DNA from: Halichondria panicea
Lineage: Eukaryota; Porifera; Demospongiae; Suberitida; Halichondriidae
DNA: 64,000 nt
Assembly: GCF_963675165.1 (NCBI RefSeq)
Contig: NC_087389.1
Location: 5,876,621-5,940,620, forward strand
Direction: 5' to 3'
The translations under genes were made by a program, and so were the position numbers. This document shows, one piece after another, positions 11,919 through 23,959 of the stretch. Each line of letters opens with the position of its first letter. Within the stretch, counting starts at the first letter, position 1. The notes below the pieces were generated by a model. It was given only the letters and a program-made list of their open reading frames with translations, had not been told where the DNA came from and did not search any database.

Positions 11919-12560
11919 TTATTCGATTATAAGAGTACGTTTATTTAAGCGCATGCTCAACTGCAGGTTTTTTGTTTGAATTGAAGCGCTTTTCTTAAGT
12001 AATTCTCCTTCTTGCTGATCACTGCTCGACAGTTGGTCAGTTTCCTGTGTGGCTGGCTTCAGCTCTTCTGCCATACCACTCACTACACTCGCTATCACTT
12101 CATCGATGGCTTTGTTCAACTTTCTTGAAAGTGCATCAGAATCGTTGTTTGACGGGCACGAATTTGAATCAAAAATACGCTCAACGGAATCAGAAATTGG
12201 CTCGGCTGTGGTCATCTTCTTCAAGCTCTCAGCAATCTTTGATGCTTTCTTTTGGTAGCTTTGCAATGATTTGAGCTAGTATAGCTTGCACAGCTTTGAT
12301 TGAGACATCTCTTCCCAGCCTCTTCCTTTGAATTTTGCGTTGGACACTGGTCGAATGCGTACTGGCTTTTCCATACAAGGAGTGCTGTCGCTGTAGTGGA
12401 GGGGGCTTGTCAGTTAGCAGGTGATTGAGGTTGGTCTTCCCTGTTTCCGCCGGTCCAAACACGAGCATGTTGACAATGTTGACCAAGAGGTGTCCGTGCT
12501 TCATCCCCTCATCAAACAACCGCTTCGATTCTAAACAGGATGTGTAAATGTAACTAACTA
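11919..12560 (-). pseudogene. Decayed partial duplicate of the Roc/COR head
   Basis: Repeats the first about 230 residues of the neighbouring head exon, including its acceptor (TTTAG before AATCGAAGCGG). The P-loop reads GPAETGKT instead of GPAGTGKT. A 1-nt deletion after LLTDKPPPLQR shifts the frame, another break follows near 12265, and the copy stops before the G3 region. The flanking ATGGTAGTCCATCTTGTC segment is also duplicated but is closed by a stop here. It is a tandem duplication that never contained the full head or has lost the rest. Confidence 0.85.
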
Positions 12561-15213
12561 TATGCAATACTTCAGAGCTAGGTGACAAGATGGACTACCA
12601 TAGAAACTGGATTATTAGCGCATGCGCTCATGCATGGGGTCAATAGCAGAGCTCTATAATGCAGTCATATTCTAGCCCCACCCAGTAACCAGATATCTCT
12701 GTGACGAGTAATGTTTCGAGGCAAGCTAACTCGATCTATATCATAATTAATATTATGTTACAGTTTATTTTACAGTTCATTTCACATAAATTCATAATTA
12801 TTATAAAAACAATTATATTGACCATGCAAGAACTTGGAACAAAAGGACGTCTCACATTCTCTCAGCATGATCAGACAAGGTAACAGCATGCCCAGAGAGT
12901 CCTTCCAGATACATGGATATCACCAGCTATAATTATAGCTACCATGCACTGTACAAGCTAGCTCATAGAAATCAATTTAAAATGTTCATCAAATAATTAT
13001 TATTATCTTTCGCATGCCGTGTAAACGTAGCGGGTCATTTTCGTGGGGGAAAAATCCGTTCAACTCGAACAGGTGATGTTTGTGATCTTGAGTGAAAATG
13101 TTCATTGCCTGCACTGCATTGCATGCGTTCCAGTAAACCACGCCTAGGTCAGCTTTCCCACGAAAATGATAACGAATATCTTACCCCACAAAAATTATCT
13201 GCTATATGGTAGTCTGTCAATTGGCTTGGCATAATCAACCCTACAGGTTAGGTAGTCCATTGGTTTGGATATAGCCTCAACAAAACAAGTTATTAGTGTT
13301 TCAGATTTTGATGTTAAAGTCCCCCACAGGCCTCAGGGTTAAATGTATTGACATTCTGCGCAACCAAGACAGTGTGAAAACACAATACAATAACAGTACT
13401 TGTGATCACACATACATGTTGTATTGTAAACAAAATTACATCAAATCATACGTAACTTGGTGCATGTACAATAGAGTACATTGAGTGTGGAAGGCAACTA
13501 GGTAGCTCTAGTTATACAATAGAAAAGCATTTAATGGAAGGACCGGCATCGATCTGCTACAAACAATGGATACAGCAGCTGTACGTACATAAACCTTTAA
13601 AGCTTGCTAAGTGAGTGACCCACCAATGACAGGGAATGTGGCTGATCATTACAGGAATGTGCTATGAATGAATTAACATGATGATGTCACTAAGTACACA
13701 GTACAACGTTACCAACCCAATCACTCAATCACAGTGACTGTACATGTATGTGTGCATATTGATGCAATGTCTGATAAACAGTATCCATAATTAATTATAA
13801 CACATGTACCACAGTGTGTGGAATATAGTCAAAGGAACAATGCTCTAGCTTGATCAAACCAGGACCACATGGAAGGGAGTAAGCAACTAATACACACCAT
13901 ATAAATACATGTCAGGTATGTCAAACACACTTGTAGTAATGTAATTTGTGTGTGTTGACCAAGGCTAGGCAGGCTAATCATAGATTAAGTCTACGCATGT
14001 GCTTGTGCAATTAATTCATGATTTGAGTGGTTGCATACAAACCTTATTAAGGTAATGAAAGAGGTGAAGCCAACAGTTTAATAAGAGCGGGATTACCAAC
14101 ATTGAAACATTGAGACAGCTCGCAACAGCTGTACGTACACACTACATGTATACAGTAGAGGACAAATTAAAGTTTATGATGCGTTTGTTAACCCGAGGCA
14201 CTCCACAGGCTATAGTAGTCAATCTGTGTGTCTGTGGATATGAGTCTATACTCACCCGGATGTGATAGCACTGTATTGGTACCATGGATAGCCTCAACAC
14301 AACAAGGTTTTATAATATTAAAGGTTAAAGCTTTGTTGTCGAGCAAAAGCTAAAAAGCATGAACTGCACTGCAAGTTGTCCTAGATGTACACGTGACTTT
14401 GACTCGAGGCTGTAAACGTATAGACCTCAAACTAACACCGAGGGTTTGCACTTCAGTTTGATTTTGTTGCACAAACAAAATAATTGTTTTTGTGCATGTG
14501 CGCTCAAGCTTGCAATATATAGGTACTGAGAGCAAAAACATTTTAACTTTCCTCGTAAATAATTGGAAAATGCAGAGCGGGATTACAAACATTGTACAAT
14601 GGATTTTGTACGTACAGTCTACTAATAACTATAGTCACGGTAGAGGACAAATTAACGTTTCTGTTCTGTTTGCATATAATTATAGTCTCTGCATTTGTGC
14701 TGATTCTGTTGCAAAAGCCAGTGGGAAATGCAGTAGCTAGGAAGGTACTGAGAGCGAGCGGAAAACATTTGAACGCCCAAGCACAGGAAGCCACACCCAC
14801 TTTCCTGCGCATGACAGGTGTGGTCACTAAACGTACAAAAGCTCAATCTGAATACCTAGTGCTGCTCACTGCTTATGAATAGCTCCACTTTAGCTTATAC
14901 TATAAGGCCTAGAGGGGTGCTCATCTCATAGCTGGATAAGCAAAACAATTGTTTTTGTGCATGTGCAATCAAGCTTGCAATATCAAACCACTAATCATAT
15001 TCATAGTAATTAAGGCTGATAATGTAAACACAGTAATCACTAAACTATGCACAGGTGGTACAGTCAAATTCCTCAGTCACCAAATATTCCAGTTATATGG
15101 TACTATATGCGAACGAAACAGAAACTTTAATTTGGCAAGTTGCTACAGGTACGAGTGATTGCAACTATGAGCATCAACACTCACTGTACTATAAAGTTCC
15201 TTGCTCCCCTCAC
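12561..15213. other. Non-coding interval without a supported gene
   Basis: AT-rich sequence with local duplications. The segment CAATTGTTTTTGTGCATGTG with its flanks occurs at about 14480 and 14945, and GTAGAGGACAAATTAA at about 14156 and 14641. An inverted pair TCATTTTCGTGGG / CCCACGAAAATGA (13036 and 13159) suggests a MITE remnant. The open frame ending at 14882 (plus) has no splice context or conservation I can point to. Confidence 0.6.
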
Positions 15214-15765
15214 CTTCCTTTCTCCGCCTCTCCTCTGGTCTTCCTCGTATCTCAGCAATCTTATTCTCACTGTTATGTATGAACCCCTCACGCCTTTGTA
15301 TCTCTGAGACACACTTCTTGATCTTCCCCTCCACCTCCTCCAGCTCTCCCTGCAGTTGTCTCCGGTCCTGGTCAGTGATGTCACCAGACAGTCTCTGTTG
15401 GAGGGCAGCTCTTCTCTGGGGGAGTAAAGAATATATATACGACTGAATGAACATTCCACCAAATAGAACATGCAGCTGATACAAATCACTACTGCACGTT
15501 ATAAGGTTAACAAATTGCGTGCAATCCACATAACAAAATATAAAGGTCAGCAACCACTAACCTATTCAATCAGTAAAAGTGGACTTATAAAACATACACA
15601 AAGGTAGACAAAAAGCAACCATTCATCATACAATGGACAGTACATGTACACACATTGTCGTTCTGCTAGACTACGTGTACCACTCTAACCACGAGAGTAG
15701 TAAGTGCAACTGTCAACACTCACCGTCTTTTGACTCTTGAGTTTACTCTCATTAATAGCATTCCT
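15214..15765 (-). CDS. Coiled-coil exons of an unidentified gene (partial)
   Basis: Two exons, 15765-15724 and 15415-15214, join in phase 0 with clean acceptor and donor sites. The 81 residues are strongly charged with heptad-like spacing (RNAINESKLKSQKT then RRAALQQRLSGDITDQ..., ...GELEEVEGKIKKCVSEIQ...), so a coiled coil is likely. I do not recognise the family. The upstream (higher-coordinate) side is occupied by the unusual ladder of minimal splice units; downstream exons are not evident. Confidence that this is coding is moderate, as the long exon has no stop and good splice sites. Confidence 0.5.
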
Positions 15766-15929
15766 CTGGACAAGGTGAACAAGACAAGAGTGATTAGACT
15801 GTGTGTTTATGGTCACACATTATGAGTTGTCTATAGGTGTCGCTACGAGGGTCAGGTAAGGATATGAGACTATTACAAACTGAATGCACATGAGGTGTAC
15901 GGTATGTTTGCCAACATTGTTTGACTCAC

Positions 15930-18140
15930 TCTCTATTGTTCCAGATATTCAGTAACCATGGAAATGTATGGAGAGAAAAGAATATAATCACAAACCTGTA
16001 CACTATGATGTCAATAATTTATATTACACGGCATGTTCTCATACGTACAAATCAAACATTACTGACACAAGTACAGTCACAAGTCAGTGCAGTGTCCCGC
16101 TCACCTTCTGTTTAGTCCAATGAGACACCAGCGTAAGACACACATGGAAACAGAGAGAGGGGGATGATGGTAGGAGCAGTGAGTGCATTCATACATGTCT
16201 GTATACTGTAACTTACATTCTGTTGTTCCAGTAATCATTAGCAGTAGTCACATTAACAAGCAGTAGGACACGGACATGTAGAGAAATGAACATGTTCAAA
16301 TACACGAATGCATTCACACACGTATACATCAATTATTGCAAGTACACGTCTGTACAGCATGAAACTATCAAGAGCAGTACCAATCCTAAATAAAGCCACA
16401 CAATTTCTGCCTTCATGCAGTAGTACATGTACACAAGTCAGTCTAGTTTGCCATTAAATATATAATGCTCAGCTAGCGCACACTGACAATAATAAACTCA
16501 CAGTCTGTTGTTGAGTAACAGTCCACAGAGGGTACATGTGAGAAGAGAGGGATATGAACACACTGGTAGTAAATCAGTACACACACTGGCTAGTACACAC
16601 ACAGGTACTTAGTACTAGCAATGGCAGATAATGGAAGGGTCAGTGGGTGGGTCAGTGAAAGGGACGGTAAACGGTACAACAAGCATCTTACATGTACAAC
16701 TTTGATACGTATGATTTTGTTTGTCGTACAATACAACACACGCACTCCATGAGACACACACACAATCACAACATACCTCAATGGTACTCTGAGAGACATC
16801 AAATGGTACATGTGAGGGAGAGATTTAATCTTAACACACATACAAGACATCAGATCAGTTGAACGCTGGTGTGTATGGGACTGACTACACATAGCAACAA
16901 GTGGAATACATCTAGACCTGGCACATTAAAGCTCTTGGGAACAATCTTGAGAAACCAAGAACTTAATTAGTTGGGGAATTTACATGTACACAATGTACAC
17001 AATGCATGTACATGTGTGGTATTTCTAAATTGTGCGTAAAAATAATTGGACTATGAATAGTACAAGGTTACTGTTCGGAAATTTACCTACATGCAGATTT
17101 AGGAAAGTTAGTCAGTACAAACATTTTGGGCAAGTTTGGAGCATGTGTAATGTGCCCTGGCCTACACCTGGGGTAACCACAAACTGGGAGGCTGATATCG
17201 TCCTCGTAGCCGTGGTCTACCCTATACGAGGGAGAGGGTCAGCTCTAGAGGACAAGGGACACACTAGTCATGCTAGGTAACCAGTACATCCGTACACATT
17301 GCAGCTGAACCATTTTAGTGTATGGACATTGAGTACCCGTAAGAAGCTCACCTTCTACAGTAGTCCAAATCAGTGTGAGGTCCAACATAGGAATGAGTGT
17401 GTGCATGGGAAGAGACAAACACGATAATGTACCAACTTAGATGCATATTCTATGAACCAACAAAAGTATTAAAAGTACAACCTAAATTAAATTAAATTAA
17501 ATAAGTTTTGTAGTTGGCAATATGCAAATTGAGAGATAAAGACATTTTATGATTTCCTACAATTAGTGTAGGAGTTCCTATAGTAACCATTAAAATAAGT
17601 GTACACGTGCAAACACAACTTACATGCTGTTGATCCAGAGAGGGAGAGTCCACAGGGCAAACACGTGGGAAGATAGTAAATGAATGATTACGAGATTGAA
17701 TGTGATCATACTAAATATTTCCCTATATAACACTATGGCACTGCACACACACAAGAGTAATAATGGGGAAGTAGAAACATCACAGAATATGCAACAGGCA
17801 CTAAATACTCTGACAACACACACCAACTTACAATCTGTTGTTTCAGAGGGTCAGTCAAAGGTGAGGTGGAGATGCATGAAATGGAAGGAAGAGAACATTA
17901 GTGCAGTGATAAAGCCAAACATGCAGACTGAAACACTTGATTAACCATGCATACTTTCAGGGAATACTATACGAGTAGATCTACTGGTCTCAATTAAGGA
18001 ATAGTATCACATTCAGTTATCCGTATGTGCTCTTCTTTACACTGTCTACCTCCTAACAACAAGTGCTCAGAGCACAAGCATGTCAGCTTGGTAGAATGTG
18101 ATTGCACACAACGTACCTCAATGTTCCACTGTTGTCCATC
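15930..18140 (-). other. Array of nine minimal splice-site units
   Basis: On the minus strand, near 15935, 16100, 16215, 16500, 17355, 17625 and 17830, a pyrimidine-rich tract is followed by YAG, exactly three bases, then GTRAG (for example CAACAG-AAT-GTAAGT, CAACAG-ACT-GTGAGT, CAACAG-CAT-GTAAGT, CAACAG-ATT-GTAAGT, AACAG-AAG-GTGAGC). Near 16780 and 18117 the unit is YAG, 12 bases ending ATTGAG, then GTAYG. The flanks also share a Y-rich CTCTYCACATGTACC-like tract. The units are imperfect copies of one another at 115-575 bp spacing. They could be micro-exons, recursive-splicing sites or a degraded repeat. Confidence 0.6.
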
Positions 18141-18159
18141 CAGAGAGAGTGGTACATGT

Positions 18160-18744
18160 GGAGAGAACAACAACATGAGATAAAACACCTCACACTGACA
18201 GGGTAGAGTGTAGGCACTATACTGTGATGAATGAATGATGCCAAGTGTGTTTATGGGTGGTCAACAAGTACATCTAGGCACTAGGAGAATGAACTGATCA
18301 TTGAATATCTATCTATCATGTGAATATCATACCCTATCCCAATCATCGGGAGTGAGTCCGTCCATCAACTGTGGGGAACTAGCAGCATTCAGTGTTGTAG
18401 ATTCAGCCATTTTCAACCTCAAATTAGTTCTTTGTTGTTCAAGGGCTAGTTCAAAGATGGGCGTAGCTTGTAGGTTAAATGAGGGAATTCCCCACAGCAG
18501 CCAATTATGTAAGGGAATTCCCAGCAAGGAATTTGCTGAAATTTCATGCACATTAAAATTGTAGACCACAGTCAATAATTGTATCAAATGATCACTTGAG
18601 GACAACACAATGAATGAGGTATAATTATACAAAAACAAAGTGTGTAAATTATGTTCAGTTCAAGTCCTGGAAGCAGCTGTCACAGACTCTGACCAACTTC
18701 TTTGAGGAGGGCAGCTGGGTGCTTTGTGAAGTGCAGAATATCAT

Positions 18745-18780
<36 letters not shown>

Positions 18781-19130
18781 GGGGGGATCCATTAATTAAT
18801 TAATGTCTGAACATACGTAACAGTACATACATGACTGTACATGTAGACACGGCTTATAATAATCATCTGTTGGAATCTACAGGTAGGCAGTGGTATCCAT
18901 TAGTATGTGTTACTGAGGTATGCACTAGAATAGCCGAGCGTATATAGACTAACAGGGAATTAGTATCTGTGAGGTATGCAACGGAATAATAGCCCATACA
19001 CTGCATGTAGCAAACAGCCTTATTCTATACACTACTGCAATTACCAGCTAATTAAAAGCAGAACAGGGAGTTAGATACGTGTGCAATCCTGTACAATGAT
19101 AGCGTTCTATTAGAGAAACATGGTCGAATA
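18160..19130. repeat. Non-coding interval with segment shared with 50.8-51.2 kb
   Basis: No gene seen. Bases 18635-18760 match 1860-1990 and 50895-51055; 18795-18940 match 51100-51240. A (GT)n tract lies at 18748-18780. The AAGGGAATTCCC motif occurs twice at about 18483 and 18511. Confidence 0.65.
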
Positions 19131-19163
19131 AGCACACGCCCACACACTCACACGCCCACTCAC

Positions 19164-19989
19164 CCACACAGATGTTCTCCTCCATCCTGTAGCTACTCTT
19201 ACACTCATCACAGCCCTCGCTCCAGAGCAGCTCAGCTGACAAGAGACGCTGTGTGTGTGTGTGTGTGTGTGTGTGAGTGTTAGCTAGTACCAGCCAATCA
19301 AGTCATAGCCTTCTATTAGAGAAACATGGTCGAATAAGAACATGCCCACACACTCACACGCCCACTCACCCACGCAGATGTTCTCCTCCATCCTGTAGCC
19401 ACTCTTACACTCATCACAGCCCTCGCTCCAGAGCAGCTCAGCTGACAAGAGACGCTGTGTGTGTGTGTGTGTGTGTGTCCTAAAATCCTTATCATTACCA
19501 CAAAATCATCATAGAATGTTGCTATTCTAACAACATCCTGAGCAATGATGGCTTCCAGAAGTTGTATGGTACTTTTTGAGGGCTAATACTTTCTGGCTAA
19601 TCTGTGAGATAAAATTAGACCCTCGACAATTCCCCGCTATAAGGTGGTATCAATGGTAGATGCTCTTATCTACTCTTGGTGGTATGGAAACTCATATACA
19701 AATTATGGTGGGGATTTGAAGTAGAGTATGGGGTGGGACTAGCTTGCATATACCAGCAGATATACCTGTATAGCTACTAATCTGTCCACTGCATGTATGG
19801 AAAGCAGTGTGAAGGCTGAACAGCATGCAAGTCTCAGCATAAAGTGTTAATTGGTAGATCCCTACTGTTCTACATGGTCGAATAAGCACACGCCCACACA
19901 CTCACACGCCCACTCACCCACGCAGATGTTCTCCTCCATCCTGTAGCCACTCTTACACTCATCACAGCCCTCGCTCCAGAGCAGCTCAG
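19164..19989 (-). pseudogene. Three tandem copies of a CRELD-like cysteine-motif exon
   Basis: Near-identical 72-bp exon-like units at 19235-19164, 19441-19370 and 19989-19918, each with an AG acceptor (CAGCTGAGCTG) and donor (GTGTGGGTGAGT), phase 1-1. The frame reads ELLWSEGCDECKS(S/G)YRMEEN, the CxxCxxGY pattern of furin-like repeats in CRELD proteins. They lie on the minus strand 3' of the CRELD N-terminal exons at 22.5-23.1 kb and may be part of that locus, but no connecting exons (EGF modules) are seen between, so I call the set relic. Copies two and three belong to a larger direct duplication. Confidence 0.5.
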
Positions 19990-20420
19990 CTGACAAGAGA
20001 CTGTGTGTGTGTCCTAAAATCCTTATCATTACCACAAAATCACTATACAATGTTGCTATTCTAACAACATCCTGAGCAATGATGGCTTCCAGAACTTGTA
20101 TGGTACTTTTTGAGAGCTAATATTTTCTGGCTAATCTGTGAGATAAAATTAGACCCTCAACAATTACCCGCTATAAGGTGGTATCAATGGTAGATGCTCT
20201 TATCTACTCTTGGTGGTATGGAAACTCACATACAAATTAATTATGGTAAGGATTTGAAGTGGAGAATGGGCTGGGACTAGCTTGCATATACCAGCAGATA
20301 TACCTGTATAGCTACTAATCTGTCCACTGCATGTATGGAAAGCAGTGTGAAGGCTGAACAGCATGCAAGTCTCAGCATAAAGCGTTAATTGGTAGATCCC
20401 CACTGTTCTATGAGTTCCCA
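19336..20420. repeat. Tandem duplication of about 540 bp
   Basis: Bases 19336-19865 and 19866-20420 repeat each other: a CRELD-like exon, then a GT tract of different length, then the run starting CCTAAAATCCTTATCATTAC and ending near TTGGTAGATCCC. Divergence is small, so the duplication is fairly recent. Confidence 0.85.
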
Positions 20421-20566
20421 TAGTCTAGTTCTAGAAGCCATCATTGCTCTTCTTATTTATAACTATACTACATGCATGTACATGTATTTATACTATTTGC
20501 ATAGCAACATTGTATGGTGGTTTGTGGTAATGCAGTGAATGATTTAGCAAGGTCTGTGCTAACATA

Positions 20567-21071
20567 GGGATTGGAAACGGAAGTAGCGTCACGTGACATT
20601 TTACATTGAATTTGCAGCATGGCACCAGAGAGCCTTTGATGTCAATCCGTGTTACGGTTGCTCAACACGCGGGAAACAATGTTTCATGAATTATGATCAC
20701 TACAAGATATTCAGAGCCTCCCTAAAACGTCATTCTCATGCCCACTAATGATGAGCATAAGTTGGAAAAGAAAAATACAATTTTGACTTTGTGAAGATAG
20801 CTAGAGGTACAAAATGTTCTTCGTCACGCTATGAAATCTTTATGTACCTAGAATGTTTCTAATATAGCTAAGACTGTGCAACTCATCGGTGTACTGTGTC
20901 CCACCCCATATGGTCTCAAGTGTCAGTTGGAAGTGCAAGTTTTAGTACAAATGTAGTAGCAGACAGTCGAAGGTACTATCTAGCCTAGATTTTACTAACG
21001 TTAGATACACAGCCTCGATTACACCCCGGCGTAATGCGGATATAATTCGGGGAACTTCCGTTTCCAATCCC
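20567..21071. mobile_element. Terminal-inverted-repeat element, about 505 bp
   Basis: Starts GGGATTGGAAACGGAAGT and ends with the reverse complement ACTTCCGTTTCCAATCCC, an 18-bp perfect inverted repeat. No transposase frame inside, so it is non-autonomous. I could not find a convincing target-site duplication. No counterpart was found in half B. Confidence 0.75.
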
Positions 21072-21102
21072 TCTCCCTATTCAATCTATAGTAGCACTCA
21101 CT

Positions 21103-21187
21103 GTACCTGTAGTCCTGCCTGCAGCTGTTGGGTCTGTCCTGCCAGACAAGAACTCTCTTGTATCAGCTCCTGTCTTCCTCACTATCC
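21103..21187 (-). other. Exon-like segment duplicated in half B
   Basis: Minus-strand segment with AG at the start (TCACAG) and a GTAC donor-like end; one frame reads RKTGADTREFLSGRTDPTAA. The copy at 51950-52025 preserves the frame (GADTRELLSGRTDPTAAG). Conservation of frame between copies hints at coding, but the family is not recognised. It is followed by a GT-rich minisatellite (21190-21290). Confidence 0.3.
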
Positions 21188-21339
21188 TGTGAGGGTGTGT
21201 GAGGTATGTGTTGAGTGTGAGGGTGTGTGGAGTGTGTGTGGGGGTGTAGGGTGTGTGGAGTGTGTGGGGTGTGGAGTGTGTGAAGGTTACCAATTATATG
21301 ACAGATTTTCATCAACAATTCAAGGACTAGTAAAAAACA

Positions 21340-21810
21340 AAAATTAAGAGGGAGGTTTTAGATGGTATAGTTGGTTATTTTCGAGGTTTTCGAGGATTGA
21401 CCCAGAAACAGGCAGGCTGGTAAAAAAATTAAACGAAAAGGGACATCGAGTTTTTAGATAGTTTCTGCACATAGAGAATGTGTTAGGCTTTCCCGAACAT
21501 GTTGTGGTAACAACAGTAGTTGTTGGGTTAACAAAAGGGACCATGAAACTTGTAGCTTCCAAAACAGGGAAGCTAAAGCTGCACCAAATAGCAGTGTGTG
21601 CTGACTGGAGGTCACAGGTCAAGTGCACCAAATTGAGTTGATTAAAGTATCAAGTCTCCAATGGATACGATAGATACATGTACAATGGAGACACAAGACT
21701 AACAACCAAAAGAGTCTGTTTTTACCCAGCGTATACGTTACATTAGAGACAAGTTGTCCTAGGAACAAGCAATGCAATAGCAACCTATAACTAGGTATAC
21801 ACACACGCAT
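21340..21810. repeat. Non-coding block present several times in half B
   Basis: Bases 21340-21565 match 54500-54770 and, interrupted by an insertion, 52470-52800. Bases 21585-21795 match 51285-51495. The order differs between A and B, so half B was rearranged after duplication. No gene seen. Confidence 0.75.
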
Positions 21811-22200
21811 GAACAGCTAGTAGGACAATACGCACAATTAGCGAGTGCTACAACAATACACAAACAAACAAACTAACAACAACACATTGCTACCAATCAG
21901 CACACACTCACACTCATCAATACCATATAGCTATTTCAAAGGGATACAAAATGAATCTTTTGATCGTGAAAATGCATAATTCAAGTTATGAGCACTCAAA
22001 GTTAGCTATCAAAACGCAAAGCTTCTAATCAGAAAAATCACAAGCTACAAAGGAAGTCAGCCCTTTCTAGTAACCACGCTTCCTGTGTTAACTTACCATC
22101 GAGGTTAGTTGAGCACAACGACTACTTTAGATCATCATAGCCCTCCTCCTTATGTCTCCTGTGTGCAGGGACACTACATTAGTCACACCAACTACAACCC

Positions 22201-22298
22201 CAGAGGAGGATCGTCAGGGTCAAAAGGTCTAGTCTTAATCCTAAAACTGCTTCTGGGGACTTTCCACTCAGCTATTGACCCTGACAATCCTCCTCTGC
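22201..22298. repeat. Foldback segment
   Basis: Arms CAGAGGAGGATCGTCAGGGT and, 60 bp on, its near reverse complement ending in TCCTCCTCTG. The same palindrome occurs at 57093-57190 in half B, so it predates the duplication. Confidence 0.7.
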
Positions 22299-22481
22299 TC
22301 CAACCGCATGTGCAAATTCAACAGTCTCTTGTACAACACTTAGTATAAGTCACTTAATTCAACACCAGTTTAACAACTTCCTTTCTCAAATTCAGGCGTT
22401 ATTTTAACAACTTTACACACACAGTCAGAGTCACATATTCAACACAACCGTTGTATTACTGGCTGTTGTAAATGAACTCAC

Positions 22482-23134
22482 AGCTTGAAGCACCATCTCT
22501 CAATATCCTCCTCATAATTCTCCAGCAGTCGATGGCACTGCATTGAAACACACACAGCTTTATACATACATTGCAGGCACTCGTGTATGTATGTATGTCA
22601 CTATATAACTCCCTAACAACCAATGAGGAGCATGGATACATAGTGACAGAGCTTACACACATTTTTATACATTGCAGGCACTCGTGTATGTACGTATGTC
22701 ACTATATAACTCCCTAGCAACCAATGAGGAGCATGGATACATAGTGACAGAGCTTACATCATAATCTGAATGTTTACAAACATCGTCCAGCATCTCGATC
22801 AATCGAACCTCACTGCAAGAAAATAAAATCAACTTTTTAAGAGTGTTAGTGCAATTAGATGGAGGCTACCTGTTAGCGTAGGAGCCGAGTTTCTCCTGCT
22901 CCTAATTCGTGTCCCCACCAGCAAAGTTTGACTTGGCCGTGTCGTCCATCCTCTGGGGGGAGGGGCAGCGTATGAATTACCCCATACACCTCAACACATT
23001 TTAATAGATGTTCACACTCACTTTGTTGAAGGCTTGGACAAAATCTTTGCATACTTTACATGATGGTTTGACAGCCAGAGAGTAGCTGCCAGGAGGAGGA
23101 CAATGAGTACCAAGGATCTGTCGAGTGTATTCAT
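22482..23134 (-). pseudogene. CRELD-like gene N-terminal exons, copy A (broken)
   Basis: Exons, minus strand: 23134-23022 (start ATG, hydrophobic signal-peptide-like MNTLDRSLVLIVLLL, then CKVCKDFVQAFNK), 22952-22870 (MDDTAKSNFAGGDTN), 22812-22758 (VRLIEMLDDVCKHSDYD) and about 22541-22482 (CHRLLENYEEDIERW). The order and motifs match the N-terminal domain of CRELD, an ER-resident or secreted cysteine-rich EGF protein. Two lesions: a 1-nt loss between the signal peptide and the Cys motif, relative to copy B, shifts the frame; and the Trp codon after GDTN reads TAG. The intron after exon 3 contains a tandem duplicate of about 100 bp (22560-22660, 22665-22760). Confidence 0.7.
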
Positions 23135-23399
23135 ACCCTTAAGCTGGCGTAGCTGTGATAGTCACTCAACTCAGTTTAGAATGTAGAAAATGTGAAGATT
23201 GGTACGGGTCGTTTCACCCACCTGAATATTATAGCCTCGATCCCAGGCCGCACTTCCTATGCATGGGGCCAGTGATGATGAAGGTACTCCAAACATGTGT
23301 TCAGTCTCTTGACTATAGAATCAATTGCAAGGCCAGGTCTTAGTGATTAATCGTGTGAGCGTTGCTATAGTGTTCATAATAATGATTGCGCATGCTCTT

Positions 23400-23945
23400 T
23401 TCACATTCCATCACAATAATTATAAGCAGACACATAAAACAGCATCAATAAAACAAAACGTTAAAGTAATTATTTCAGTTTTGTTCAGTTCTGCAATGAA
23501 TCTACAAATGTGTGTAGCAGTGTCTCCTCTTTGCTACACTCTCAATGCATGAGCCACTCCAGTTTGATTGCCTTCGTACTTTCTCTTTCGAGTAGCATCG
23601 CTTTTTTCAGCAGTAGTGAGTTCGAGTCTTCCAAGCATGCTGGGTGTCATCTCAGCTACACAGTAGATGTCACTGTTGGGGATTTCTTGATCGAGCTGCT
23701 GATCAGTCACTCCAGTCTTCCTGCACACATCTTCATTACAGAGGATGATTGCAATTTACATGAAGTTCAAAATCACTTTAAAGTCCTCCAAAAATCGTAA
23801 TTGACTATTTATTGAGCAATGTATATAGCGCTATGTACTTACTATGATCATACACGTACGCTGTATGTACTTACCAGAGTATTGCTGCTGATCACTCCTT
23901 CTCTCAGTCATTGTACAAGTTACCTCCCGTAAGCAGAGGATCGTT
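23400..23945 (-). pseudogene. Dead Death-domain exon plus linker exon, copy A
   Basis: The exon at about 23735-23470 begins VMEDVCRKTGVTDQQLDQEI, homologous to the Death-like exons of the Roc/COR and NLR genes. An extra T in a T run (near 23603) breaks the frame after LTTAEK, a few residues are missing before MTP, and the codon for the core Trp (after HALRV) is TAG. The linker exon at 23945-23871 carries two 1-nt insertions. No head region lies upstream, so this is an isolated relic of a third family member. Confidence 0.75.
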
Positions 23946-23959
23946 TTCCTAATTATGGG

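Noticed and set aside
14592-14882. Plus-strand frame of 96 codons
   Set aside because: No splice signals, no conserved motif, no counterpart in half B, and it overlaps a locally duplicated non-coding segment.
20567-21071. Autonomous DNA transposon
   Set aside because: Inverted ends are clear, but no transposase-like frame exists inside.
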